Assembly (NCBI RefSeq): GCF_028554725.1
Contig: NC_071670.1
Location: forward strand, 26,902,001 to 26,966,000
Length of the DNA: 64,000 nt
Direction of reading: 5' to 3'
Source of the DNA: Zeugodacus cucurbitae
Taxonomy: Eukaryota > Arthropoda > Insecta > Diptera > Tephritidae
The notes beneath the pieces are model-generated. The model had not been told where the DNA came from and did not search any database. It saw only the letters and a list, made by a program, of their open reading frames with translations. Below are positions 47,424 through 59,084 of the stretch, one piece after another. The stretch's first letter is position 1, and each line of letters opens with the position of its first letter. Position numbers and translations under genes: made by a program.

Positions 47424-48801
47424 TGTTGTCTTTATTGAGTCTCTTATTGAACTGAAAATACAATTCACTTACAACTATAGCTTAACCTACGCTGCCGTCG
47501 GTGCACTCGCTGTAGTTCCTGCCGTAGCTGTTGGGAGTATGTTGAGTCAGCGAATCCCACTATGCTTTCTGTTGGCATTAAGATACTATGTTCAGATTGT
47601 TATGTTAGGCAGGCAATACAGACTGTGTAACTGGACTGCCAGCGTTTTGGGTTAACTCCTCCCAATCTAAGTGAGGATCGTCCACGATCCTTTCAGTTAC
47701 CTTGTTTACCAAGATATCTATTGCCCTTTTAGCAGTATGTTTTTTGTATGTTATAAAGGCAAACCAAACCAATATTAGGATAATGAGTGTCATTTTTATA
47801 ACCATGAAACCATTGTTTTCGAGTTTACATCGTCTTGGAGAGCGCCAATGTAATTAACATTTTCTACATTCATTTCCTGAAGGTAGTTTAGGCTCAAAGT
47901 GTCTAAATGACCCAAAAGATTGATTTGTTGTGCTGTTGGAGTTAAATGCGTACGAGAAAAAGCGTTGTTTCGGTTGCGGTATTCAGTACCATTTATCTTA
48001 ACTGACTGAGCAAAATTCAACAAAAAGGTGCCGCTGACGATTCTGATAATTCCAAGCTGACCCTCTATTTCGGCTTTGATATTGTTAATAATAACAATGC
48101 CATCGACAATTTCATTAATGCCCTTATTATGGTTGGCGGTAGTTGACCAATTCGCCACTGCTCCCATAATGAGCTGTTGCCCACAAGTGGTAGTTTTTAG
48201 TGTTTTGTAAAATGTTTGCTACATTAGAGATGTAGCGTAGATTTTTCGCATTTCACTGCATATGCTTTATTTCCGCGTTCAGCAACGGTATTGGTTTCTC
48301 CAAAATGTAGTACTCGTCCTTGGTGCGATACGGCGAATAAGCTAATTTTCTTACAAACTATCTTAGGTATAGGATATTTTATAACAAAATATAAATTGTC
48401 ACTGTTTTGAAAAACTTTAATTTTAGACGTTCCTAATATTTCTAATATATTTACATTGGTAGAGTGCTCGCCAATAGGGGTGTTTAGACCATTATTGTCT
48501 AATAAAACAGGACTAATTAAATTAAGTTTGGCTAACGTTATAGAAATTGTGACAGCATGTAACTCGAGAGTTATTATTCTATTTCTTGCTAATATTATTT
48601 CGTATAAGTGACCTGTATCTACTTTTTTATTTTTTAGTTGTAGCAATGGTTTGATTAATTTTTTCTGTTATTTCTAGTATCTTTTGCTGAATATGGGTAT
48701 TTATCCAATACTGTTTGTTGTTAGAGTCAACGAGCATATCCTGTCTCATCTGTAGTCTCTGGAAGTCATCAAAGTCTGGGGTACTGGCGATAATTTTAAG
48801 T
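47424..48801 (-). pseudogene. errantivirus remnant: env 3' part and partial LTR
   Basis: Minus-strand frames at 48801-48627, 48646-48224, 48167-47796 and 47805-47605 line up with the transmembrane-subunit half of an insect errantivirus (gypsy/17.6-type) envelope protein. There is a conserved stretch near 48816-48770, a central helical region, and a hydrophobic segment near 47790-47740 followed by a short cytoplasmic tail. Several frame changes and stops break it. Sequence at 47424-47600 may be a 3' LTR fragment (AATAAA near 47440 on the minus strand), cut by the Helentron end. The N-terminal side continues beyond a hAT insertion at 54846. Non-functional endogenous relic. Confidence 0.72.
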
Positions 48802-49323
48802 GTCGTGCCCAGTGGCGTAGATGGGGGAGGGCGGCAGGGTCGGCCGGGTGACACCCGAGCCCGACTATGACAATCAGTTCTACCTATAAAACATCGTAAA
48901 TCTGTGGCAGAGAGCATAACCGCTACTAATCAAATAATCTAGGTAACTATAATATCGTACCACGAGCAGAGAACGTATAATATAGATAAGGTTCATGGTG
49001 TGCCGATTGTCACTTTGGCCCGCTTTTCGAAGGGGTACTCGGCGCTATAAGCCAGTCTCACCACAGAAATCTATGAGCCAGTTTCACCACAAATTTAACA
49101 TCGGTGCGCTCGAAATAGCAGAAATCAGCATTTTCTGTGTTAAATTAGAAAAATTTCATTGTTAATTACTGTACGCTTACAGTTTCGCTTATATTAAATG
49201 CGCTAACGACTCTGTATATATATTCGTTTATATTTGATATCAAAATACATACGTACATATGTAAAAAATCATGAATTTTTCCATAAAATGCTTTGAAGTA
49301 TCTAATAAATTAATTATTTTATA

Positions 49324-50633
49324 CTAGCAGACCCGGCCACACGTTGTTGTGGCTAAGGTATACATTAAATTAAGTTGGTCCAATCTTGGCTTCGGCGACG
49401 ATATTGATTACTCGAGGTCGATTTATGTTACGCAGCATGATGACAACTCACACTACTTTTAATTGCAAAGTGAGTAGTGATAGTACTGGCAATTTTAAAT
49501 AGTTTGGGATAATTGACTACGTCATCCTGGTTTGTAGCTGTGTCAACTCTCCTGGACCGAAATTCTAAATTGTTGCATTAAGATCATCGATATCTTTGTT
49601 TTTTTACCACCAATATAGGTCATTCCATCAGTCATTTATGGTTTCATGTCAGGAAAACTTCTCTCTCAAGTCAATGAAGTGACAGAAATCTGTTGGAAAT
49701 GTTATTAATCCATCGAGGTGTCAACTGCGACCCTACCATTTCCAACTGCTTCTACAATCGCAATTTGATATTGTTGCAAAAACACTCATATGTTAGTTGT
49801 TAATTGGCGATTCTTTATGTGTCGTCACAAATTAAATGATTTTAGGCATGCGATTAGCCCGTCAGTAACAGTTGATCCAGGAATAATTGGAAGAGTCTGG
49901 CGTAAATCACCTGCTAACAGAATCCTGGCTCCACAAAAACGTTCATCGACAATCAAGATCTTTTAAAGTCCTGTGCAGTACCTCCAGCGACTTCTTGAAT
50001 ATTTGAAAAATCTTCGTTATAGCGCTATTTTTGGCGATTTTGCTGACTGGTGTTTCGTTCATTTGCAATTTATGAATAATTTCAAGGCCGAATGTGCCGT
50101 TTGTTTGCCTACTAACAGGTGCCTATTCCCGTTAACCTTGGAAACTTGGTGAAAATTAGTGAAATTGGTTCTGGAATTACATCAGCCCTCATATACTATA
50201 TATGATGATTTTCTATTGGAATTTATGCCGAATATATAAATATAATATTATTTTTTTGCTTTCTCTTTTTATATTTTTCTTGTCAACTCGAATAAAATTC
50301 TCTTATTGATATCTTTCTCGCAATTTTTCCATATTTACTCACTTTCCAATCTTTTTCTGGTCTTCCACGAATATTTCAAGACTAAAATTTGCCAGATCGG
50401 TTTGAACTTCAACAACCAATAACTTCCCGATTTTAGAAAATTTTTAATTTTCTTCGCGGAAAGTTAAAAAAATTTAGGGGTGGACCACCCTTAACATTTA
50501 GGTGGATGAAAAATAGATGTTGTCCGATTCTCCACTCTAGCCGATATGCACGCAAAGATTCACGAAAATCGGTCGAACGGTTTCAGAGGAGTTCAATAAC
50601 GTACACCGTGACACGAGAATTTTATATATTAGA
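49324..50633 (-). mobile_element. canonical Helitron, non-autonomous, with helicase remnant
   Basis: On the minus strand the element begins TCTAATATATAAAATTCTCG at 50633 and ends CTAG at 49324. Its flanks are A at the 5' side and T at the 3' side, the classic A|T target. A perfect hairpin GCCACA-ACAACG-TGTGGC lies 12 bases before CTAG. About 49850-49970 on the minus strand encodes ARILLAGDFRQTLPIIPG, a PIF1-type helicase motif with the frame lost around it. A HINE-like scrap occurs near 50140-50240. This is a different rolling-circle class from the Helentron (TC...CTAG ends, no CTTGTT tail). Confidence 0.9.
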
Positions 50634-51987
50634 TACATATGCTAAAATACGATGTAATTATATACTATATATGTACATATGTATATTTATTTTCTTTGGT
50701 TATTAAAATTGTCTATAATATACCAAAAGAATAAACGTTCGCGTATAATTTGTAATTGTAAACAAATTCGAAAGAACCATACGCATAATGTTTGTAAATT
50801 TGTTTACATGTATATGTGCCTCATGGTTTGTTGTAAAATCTTCGTTCCTAGTAAAAAATCTTTGGATTAATACCAAAATCGAGTAAAGAAGGAGTAATGA
50901 TTTGTTCATCCATTTCAAACATTATGAGAGCAATAAAGGCATTTTCGTTAGTTTTTACAAACATCGTTTGTTTCCTCGCTTTTTGATACATTTTGGAGGA
51001 ATAAATGAGCTTTATAAGAATAGAGGATAAAGCGTAAAGGCTGATCATAACTGTTAATTATTGTGAAATTCTTTTATGTTCTATAAAAGCGTATTTTGTC
51101 AATTTAAATTAGTTTGAATTTAAATCGACGCGTCAACGTGAATCAAGTATCGCGAATATTTGTATAAACTTGTTATGCGGGTAAAAAGTGATAAATTACA
51201 GTATAAATATATGTAATTATTTATAAAAAATTTGTGTATATTTATTCTCAAGACAATTAGTGCAAAAATAAATTGAAAAATAGTCTACTATATTGGTCCA
51301 TCAAAGCCTCCAGATACGAAAGCTAATTTAAAACAAAAACTATTGTTTTTCGGTAAGATCTGACTTTTTTTTATATTTCGTTTAAGTAACTAATATATGC
51401 TGTTTATTTTTTTTTCATACTTTCCAGAATCCGTTAAAGAAAACTTTACATCATGCGGGAACTTTACAATCGAAATCGAAAGACCTATTCACTAAAATCT
51501 ACTCCAACTTTCAATTCAACGTAAATATTAAAATTACCTTTACCATTTACCAACCATTAACATTATTTTGAATTATTATAACTAATTTTGTTAAGTGAAT
51601 TAATATATCTTATATCTTAAAAATAAAAAAATTAATAATCATTTTTAATAATTTACAACACTGTTTTTTGTGTGTCGGATTTCTGCTCTTTTTGGAGACA
51701 AAAATGATTACTTCCTCTGCTCTCGTTTCAGAGGTCAAAAATAGCTTAAAGAATGCTCGGTTTGTTCTCCATTAGGAGTTCAAAAGGAGTGATCCCCCGT
51801 AAGGACATGCTATGTTAAAAAGGAGTAATAAATGCATAGGCCTCGGAGCATTGTGGAGTAATCCATTACTCGCAAAGGAGCGTTCTAAGATTAATCTTTG
51901 GATGATCGGATTTTTTACTGGGTTGCTACAGACAACGAATGACCGAAAATTGTGATTTTTTGTCCTCAAGTCAAAGACTTGTAATCA
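50634..51987. other. hAT element interior, AT-rich, nothing recognised
   Basis: Probably non-coding or decayed 5' part of the hAT element. No transposase N-terminus (BED finger) could be recognised. Confidence 0.4.
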
Positions 51988-52873
51988 GTGTCGCACGTTC
52001 GCAGGGTAGTACTCCTCAATCACTGCAAAGCATCTGTTAAAAGACTTTCGTCAACGCGCTGGAGTGCTCGTTATGGTGCAGTTAAAGTATTGGCTGAAAA
52101 TTTTGATGGGATAATATCTGCAATTGAGGAACTATGTCACCAAGACGTAAATTTAGAAACTAGAGGTACTGCACAAAATCTTATCTCTGCTGTGTGCAAT
52201 TTCTCATTTCTTTGTTTTCTTTTCTTTTGTAATGATGTGCTAAGGGAAGTGAACAATGCTCAGATTGCATTGCAAAGCAAAGGTTTATGTGTTGATGAAA
52301 TAATCATAAAACTAGAAGCACTTCGTCTATTCATTGGAGAGAAACGGTTGCATCTAGCAGGAGAGGCAATAGATTTTGCTGTACAAAAATCGGAAGAATA
52401 CAACATTTCGATGGAACGACGAATTCGTCGCAAGAAACGCATGACCGGTGAGTTAGCCACCTATACTGGACTTACACTTAGAGCGGAACTTCAAAAGGAC
52501 ATGTTGGAATGTCTTGACAGATTCAATATTGAACTCGAAACACGAGTAAAGTCCATTAAAGACGTAGTTTCATTGTTTGATGTTGTGCAGTCAAAGGCCA
52601 AACACTGAACAGTTAAAATTTGCTATATCAAAATTTACTAACCTTTACGATGAAGTATCAGAAACAGAACAACTTTTAGAAATACCAAGATAGAGAAGAT
52701 ATTTATTAGCGGCTAATATTACTGTCTCTAACTGGGTGACGCTGTGGATTCATTGTGGAATGGGATTTTACAGCATCTCTTCCGAATCTAACGGTCGTAC
52801 TAAAGTTATTTATGACAATATGTGCATCAGTCGCTTCATGTGAGAGAAGTTTCAGCAAATTAAAATTAATTAA
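51988..52873 (+). pseudogene. hAT transposase, partial
   Basis: The frame to 52608 encodes LSSTRWSARYGAVKVLAEN, a hAT-family motif within the catalytic/insertion region, and a mostly helical region. It then shifts frame (EQLKFAISKFTNLYDEVSE). Near 52795-52870 a further frame reads ICASVASCERSFSKLKLIKN, the C-terminal hAT dimerisation motif, cut off by the HINE at 52874. The N-terminus and DDE residues were not identified. It belongs to the 48810-54837 element. Confidence 0.8.
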
Positions 52874-53819
52874 AAACAAGTAAGGAAAGGCTAAGTTCGG
52901 GTGCAGCCGAACATTTTATACTCTCGCAATTTATTGAAGAAATTTAACCAATACATATATGCGGAATAAAGCTCACCGTATTTTTGAAAAACCTATAATT
53001 AGGTATATGGAAATGTTATGACCCGATTTTAATAATTTTCGGAACAGAGACACACTATTAGAAGAAAACAATTTCCTCTGAATTAAATTGAGATATCTGA
53101 GAGATTTACCCATATTTTCGGTTAAAATTTATCCTTAGGCGCTGAGTTCAACATGTTCGATATCTGGGGCCTTGAAAAGTTATGGTCCGTTCTCGACAAC
53201 TTTTTCACAAGTGAAGCCAGAGATGATATGCACTAATTGTGTAAAGTTTTATTCCGTTATCTTCATTGGTTCCTTATGTTTACATTATAAAGTGAAGGAA
53301 TAAGATGGATTTTAAAATTGAGTTATAAGGAAAGTAGTAGTGGTTGTGAACCGATTTCGCCCATTTTTTGTCCGTGTTATCAGGGTGCCAAGAAAATATT
53401 ATATATCGAATTTCATTCGAATCGGTCTAGTAGTTCCTAAGATATGGTTTTTGACCCATAAGTGGGCGATGTCACGCCCATTTTCCATTTTGTAAAAAAA
53501 TCTGAGTACAGCTCCCTTCTGCTATTTCTTCTGCGAAATTTATTGTTTCTGACGTTTTTCGTTAGTTAGTTAACCCACTTTTAGTAATTTTCAACCTAAC
53601 CTTTGTATGGGAGGTGGGCGTGGTTATTATCCGATTTCAACTATTTTCATGGTGTGTGGTGCGGTATGTAAGAGACTCGACTGAAGAAAGTTTGGTTTAT
53701 ATAGCTTTATTAGTTTGCGAGTTAAATACAAATAACCGATTTGTGGGCGGTGCCACGCCCATTTTCCCAAAAAAATTACATCCAAATATGCCCCCTCCTA
53801 GTGCGATCCTTTATTCCAA
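52874..53819 (-). repeat. HINE copy, left arm of a second inverted dimer
   Basis: The reversed 3' terminus AACAAGTAAGGAAAGGCTAA with hairpin (52896-52913) truncates the hAT transposase motif. It runs back to GATCCTTTATTCCAAA, where it meets a plus copy. Confidence 0.85.
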
Positions 53820-54755
53820 AGCTGTAACTTGAGTAAAAATTAAGATATCTTGATGAAACTTGGCACACTTATTTCTTGGCACCATAGGAAGGTTGCTTTC
53901 GATGAATGAACAAAATCGGACCACTGCCACGCCCACAAAATGGCGAAAACCGAAAACACATAAAGTGCCATTGAAATAAAATTTGGTATGAAGAATCGTA
54001 CTATTAAGGGGCATATTTGGATGTAATTTTTTTGGGGAAGTGGGCGTGGCCCCGCCCCCTACTAAGTTTTTTGTATATATCTCGCAAACCAATAAAGCTA
54101 TATAAACCAAACTTTCTGCAGTCGTTTTTTTAGCCACTTCCTAATACAGTCCAAAAATGAAAGAAGTCGGATCATAACCACGCCCACCTCCCATACAAAA
54201 GTTAGGTTGAAAATTACTAAAAGTGGGTTAACTCACTAACGAAAAACGTCAGAAACACTAAATTTCACATAAGAAATCGCAGATGAAAGCTGCACTCAGA
54301 TTTTTTTACAAAATGGAAAATGGGCGTGGCGTCGCCCACTTATGGGTCAAAAACCATATCTCAGGAATACCTCGACCGATTTCAATGAAACTTGGTTTGT
54401 GATAGTTTCCTTACAGCCCAATGATATGTTGTGAAAATAGGCCAAATCGCTTCCCAACTACGCCTACTTCCTATATACCAGAACTTTGAAGACGATCTGA
54501 ATCGTTTACTTTACAATATATAAAGTAAGCACTAGTGGAGATATCGATGCAAAACTTTGCACAAATACTATGTTTATGGTATGGCAGCCCCATTCTAAAA
54601 ATCTCCGAAATCGGCCCATAGGTTATTAAGGCCCCATATATCGAACAATATGTGGGTCAAATTGTGTATTATATAATATAAATAAAGTTAAATAAATAAA
54701 TTGCGAGAGTATAAAATGTTCGGTTACAACCGAACTTAGCCCTTCCTTACTTGTT
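53820..54755 (+). repeat. HINE copy, right arm of a second inverted dimer
   Basis: Starts inside the family at GCTGTAACTTGAGTAAAAAT, without the 5' hairpin, and ends with hairpin GTTCGG-TTACAA-CCGAAC and CTTACTTGTTT. Both outer ends of the dimer are 3' termini, as at 24603-26304. The breakpoints differ from that dimer, so they arose separately. Confidence 0.85.
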
Positions 54756-54845
54756 TTATTTTAAAAGTTTTGATTGAGTTTTGGGGTGACACCTTCAAAA
54801 TCCGCCCCGTGTGTCACCTATGCTAGCTACGCCACTGGTCGTGCC

Positions 54846-55690
54846 TAAAAGGTTTAAACTTCGTGTTTGCCGGTGATGAACGTTAACAGTTCGTAGTAGT
54901 GTTTCGATGTGCATTATGTCTATTATATTCCTCATATGAGACTGGGGAAAAAGGTTTGTGAGGTTTTTCGTGTCTTCGTTCATTATTGAATACATCGTCA
55001 AGTTGGTGTAGTGCTCCCACACGACTGCGTCGCCGTCTAGTGTAATTGGCTTTCGTATAGTCCGATAAAGTTGTCGACGAAAGGAATACTATTGAGATAA
55101 ATCTGCTATTAAAGAGTGACATTAATTGTATTAATGTGCTAGGGTGGTCGAAGATTGTCCTAATGTACCCTCCTACCCTTTATAAGAACGGTGGTGCCTA
55201 GGTCCTGTCCGACTAAGTCTTCTGCATAAAGTGTGCTAAGTTTATTGCCTAGCCTTCGGTTAACCTTTACTAAGACCTTGTCGCCAGCGTTATATGTCAT
55301 ATTCTGACGACCGCAGATATGAAAGGTCATTGGTCTGTACCTTTTCTATGCGATTTCGAATTGATTCCGTAATATTGCTTGAGCCAGAATAAAGGATATC
55401 TATTGGTATTTTGTTGGTAGTTGAATGAATTGACTTATTGTATTCAATAGTGGCTAATAAAATCAAATCAACAGTGTCATTCAGATTCATATTTTCTTGT
55501 GCTGCTCTATGAGCTCGGTTGTACTCGGCAACTATTATTTCGGTTTGGTCACCTTCGTTGTAGGTATCTGTAACCATTTTTTCTGTGTGACGGAATTTTA
55601 CGTTGGGGTGGTGTTCAGCCAGCTGCTGGTGTAAAGTGTAATGTCTTGGACGTTTTTCGAGGTGGGTCCTATATTGGTAAGTTCCTCCCC
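54846..55690 (-). pseudogene. errantivirus remnant: integrase C-terminus and env 5' part
   Basis: On the minus strand 55690-55150 encodes an integrase C-terminal region: EYNRAHRAAQENMNLN, IPIDILYSG, then NRRLGNKLSTLYAEDL and GTTVLIKG. This is characteristic of gypsy/17.6-type errantiviruses. Frames at 55122-54846 follow with a basic stretch and the middle of env, stopping at the hAT insertion; the coding region continues at 48801. Most of the env surface part is missing and frames are broken. The left LTR, gag and protease/RT are absent: at about 55700 the sequence changes to an R1-like fragment. Confidence 0.75.
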
Positions 55691-55699
55691 TCGGTTTGA

Positions 55700-56265
55700 A
55701 TTCTTATTAAGATAAAGTTTAATAGGGACTCACCTCTTGAATTGATATCGTGGCTTCCCCAAACCATGTGGTGAGAGTTAGCGTCAGCGCCAACTATCAG
55801 CGTCTGCTTCCTTCTGCTGGCGGCTGCCAGCCAGAGTTCTGCAGTCGGTACCTCGCCGTCATGTGGCAGGTAACAGGATGCAAGGAGTATGAGCCTTGCA
55901 ATCCTTTATCGCCACCACCGTCAGGTCATCTGTGAAGAGATTTAAGTTAGCATGGGAATACAGCTTTTTGTTTACCAGTATCGCCGTTCTTACCTTGTTA
56001 GTAACGCTCGGGGTATAAGTTGTGTAGTTTGGTTACTTTAGTTCAGCGACCACGTTACCCCGCCCTTCTCTAGACTGAGAAGGAGTTCGGCAGAGGCGAT
56101 CTTACTTTTGTGGAGGTTCACCTGAAGTACTGTCAGCTCCTGGTTTATTAACCTCAGAATGCTGAGCAGGTGACTCCTCCACCTCCTGCAAGACTAGTGA
56201 AGTCGCCATTATCTCTTCAATTCCGAGATCTTTCTCAACTTCACCTTACCATCTTTAACTTGAAA
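55700..56265 (-). pseudogene. R1-clade retrotransposon, endonuclease fragment
   Basis: In several frames the minus strand reads VLQVNLHKSKIASAELLLSL, YTPSVTNKVRTAILVNKKL, DDLTVVAIKD and INSRGESLL. These resemble the N-terminal AP-endonuclease of R1/LOA-group elements. Frameshifts and a TAG after SGEPPQK break it. RT and 3' end are absent. Confidence 0.65.
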
Positions 56266-56279
56266 TTTATTTCTGGTGT

Positions 56280-56420
56280 TTTTGATCACTGAAATAAGGT
56301 ATTTATAGTAGGTTTCAACATAATCTTTATATGGGACGTAGGGGTGGTTATAAAACGATTTAATCCATTTTCATGCAGTATAATAAACGCCTAAAGGAAA
56401 TGGCCCCAGAAAAATTCTTG
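56280..56420 (-). repeat. HINE fragment
   Basis: Resembles the family segment TTTCAACATAATCTTTATAT, GGGACGTAGGGGTGGTTATA in minus orientation. No termini. Confidence 0.5.
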
Positions 56421-56439
56421 TAACATAGGCTATATTAAT

Positions 56440-56554
56440 TGCTAGAATCTCAACTTTCTTGAAATAGTTAGAATCTTAATCTGAAACTGAAAATCGTCTT
56501 GCAAGTCATTATCTTCGAATCGCAATCGCATGTATCGCGAAGCCGGTCTGCTAG
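56440..56554 (+). mobile_element. canonical Helitron 3' end
   Basis: Ends GAAGCCGGTCTGCTAG followed by T, with a small inverted repeat TCGC/GCGA upstream (56526-56540). The last ten bases match the Helitron ending at 49324, so this is another member of that family, without its 5' part. Confidence 0.6.
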
Positions 56555-56765
56555 TTTCTAATCAATTAAAAAATATTTAATAGTTAAATGTTAATAAAAT
56601 TAATTTGCTGCTACTGTTGCTTTGCTAAGTTCGTTCTGGAAGCCTCCTCATTTACATGCTGTAAGACTCAGTTTGTGAGACTTTGCAATTTTGGATATTT
56701 CCTTTACTACTGAATCCACGCTAAGGTCAGCAGAGCTAACGTACTAAGAAGCATTAACTATACTT

Positions 56766-57020
56766 TGTAGTACTTTATTTTGGAAGCGTTGAATGGAAAC
56801 TTAATGAGGGGCGAGGCCACGCTCACTTACACAAACATATTCCATCCAAATATGCCCCTCCCTAGTATGATTCTTTCTACGAAATTTTGCTTTCACAACT
56901 TTATTTATGGCTTAGTTATAGCACTTTATAGGATTTCACTTATCACAATTTTATGGGCATGGTAGTGGTCCGATTTCCATTTACAATACCAACCCTTCGT
57001 ATGGTTCAAATTCAAAAGAA
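56766..57020 (-). repeat. HINE fragment hosting an RTE insertion
   Basis: Contains CCAAATATGCCCCTCCCTAG and TTTATTTATGGCTTAGTTAT blocks of the family in minus orientation. Termini missing. Confidence 0.65.
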
Positions 57021-57057
57021 ATGTGCAAATTGAAAAAATATTAAATATATATATACT

Positions 57058-58854
57058 TGACAAGCTGGCCGACAGGGGTAATGCTCGAAAATTTTACGAA
57101 AAGATCCGGCAACTAACTGAAGGTTTCAAGACCGGAGCACACTCCTGTAGGACCCCCAGAGGTGATCTAGTTATTGATGACCAGAGTATACTGAGTTTGT
57201 GGAGGGAACACTTCTCCAGCCTGCTGAATGGCAGTGAAAGTACAACAACAAGAAATGGCGAACCCGATTCCCCAATCGACGACGATGGAGCAGATGTTCC
57301 ATTGCCCGACCGTGAAGAAATTCGAATAGCAATTACCCGCTTGAAGAACAATAAGGCGGCGGGGGCCGATGGATTACCGGCCGAGCTATTCAAATACGGC
57401 GGCGAAGAGCTGATAAGGTGCTTGCATCAGCTTCTTTGCAGAATATGGTCGGAAGAAAGCATGCCTGACGATTGGAATCTCAGTGTACTCTGCCCAATAC
57501 ACAAAAAGGGAGACCCCACAATTTGCGCCAATTACCGTGGGATAAGCCTCCTCAACATCGCGTATAAGGTTCTGCCGAACGTATTGTGTGAAAGACTAAA
57601 GCCCACCGTCAACAAACTGATTGGACCTTATCAGTGTGGCTTTAGACCTGGAAAATCAACAACCGACCAGATATTCACCATGCGCCAAATCTTGGAAAAG
57701 ACCCGTGAAAATAGGATCGACACACATCACCTTTTTGTCGATTTTAAAGCTGCTTTCGACAGTACGAAAAGGAGTTGCCTTTATGCCGCAATGTCTGAAT
57801 TTGGTATACCCGCAAAACTAATACGGCTGTGTAAGCTGACGTTGAGCAACACCAAAAGCTCCGTCAGGATCGGGAAGGACCTTTCCAAGCCGTTCGATAC
57901 CAGACGAGGTTTCAGACAAGGTGACTCACTATCGTGCGACTTCTTTAACTTGATGCTGGAAAAAATTATAAGAGCTGCAGAGCTAAATAGAGAAGGTACA
58001 ATCTTCTACAAGAGTGTACAGCTACTGGCGTACGCCGATGATATCGATATCATTGGAAACAACACCCGCGCCGTTAGTTCTGCTTTTTCCAGACTGGATA
58101 AGGAAGCGAAGCGTATGGGTCTGGAGGTGAACGAAGACAAGACGAAATATCTCCTGTCATCAAGCAAACAGTCGGCGCATTCGCGTCTTGGCTCCCACGT
58201 CACTGTTGACAGTCATTACTTTGAAGTTGTAGATAATTTCGTCTACCTGGGAACCAGTATTAACAGCAATAACAATGTCAGCCTGGAAATCCAACGCAGA
58301 ATCACTCTTGCCAACAGGTGCTACTATGGACTAAGTAGGCAATTGAAAAGTAAAGTCCTCTCTCGACGAACAAAAACCAAACTCTACAAGTCTCTCATCA
58401 TTCCCGTCCTACTTTACGGTGCAGAAGCGTAGACGATGTCAATATCCGATGAGACGGCACTAGGAGTTTTCGAGAGAAAGGTTTTGCGGATTTATGGTCC
58501 CTTAAACATTGGCAAGGGCGAATACCGCAGACAATGGAACGATGAGCTGATGTGCAATTCGACGACATAGACATAGTCCAGCGAATAAAAAGACAGTGGC
58601 TACGCTGGCTAGGTCATGTTGTTCGAATGGATGAAAGTGCTCCAGCTCTGAAAGTATTCGATGCAGTACCCGCTGGTGGAAGCCGAGGAAGAGGTAGACC
58701 TCCACTCCGATGGAAGGACCAGGTGGAGAGGGACCTGGCTTCGCTTGGTATAACCAATTGGCGCCAAACTGCCAGAAGGAGGGATACGTGGCGCGCTGTT
58801 TTGGACTCGGCTATAACCGCGTAAGCGGTGTCTACGCCAGTCAAGAAGAAGAAG
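57058..58854 (+). pseudogene. RTE-clade retrotransposon, 5' truncated, with reverse transcriptase
   Basis: The frame from 57023 to the TAG at 58432 encodes RT: KNNKAAGADGLPAELFKYGG, HKKGDPTICANYRGISLLN, YQCGFRPGKSTTDQIF, FVDFKAAFDS, RRGFRQGDSLSCDFFNLML and LAYADDIDIIG with the catalytic YADD. The stop at 58432 sits in GAEA-stop-TMS; a frame change near 58550 leads to QRIKRQWLRWLGHVVRMDE and WRAVLDSAITA at 58824. The end is a short 3' UTR with (GAA)n. ATATATACT flanks it at 57049-57057 and 58855-58863. The endonuclease domain is missing; the copy at 8249-10065 is the complementary half. Dead but young. Confidence 0.9.
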
Positions 58855-59084
58855 ATATATACTCTGCAGAGCGCCAGGGAAAAAATAAGCCAAGGAGGGA
58901 GAATCTGTCTGTCCTTTTATGTAGCAATTTAAGTGGCACAAAAAGGCTAAGAGCAGCAAAGAAGAACAATATGAATTTTGTTAAAGTTATTGTATTGATT
59001 GAAATGTAGGGAGGAGTCATAAAATATAATCTTTATTCCATTCAACCGAACAACGATTAATAAAGTTATAGAATAACGAGATTT

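Larger units (their letters stand above)
48810..54837 (+). mobile_element. 6-kb hAT element inserted in errantivirus env, itself loaded with insertions
   Basis: The ends are inverted: CAGTGGCGTAGATGGGGG on the left and, in reverse complement, CAGTGGCGTAGCTAGCATAG on the right, each with a GGTGACAC motif further in. GTCGTGCC is duplicated exactly at 48802-48809 and 54838-54845. Eight-base duplications define hAT. It contains a decayed hAT transposase (51988-52873), a canonical Helitron (49324-50633) and an inverted HINE dimer (52874-54755). Confidence 0.92.
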
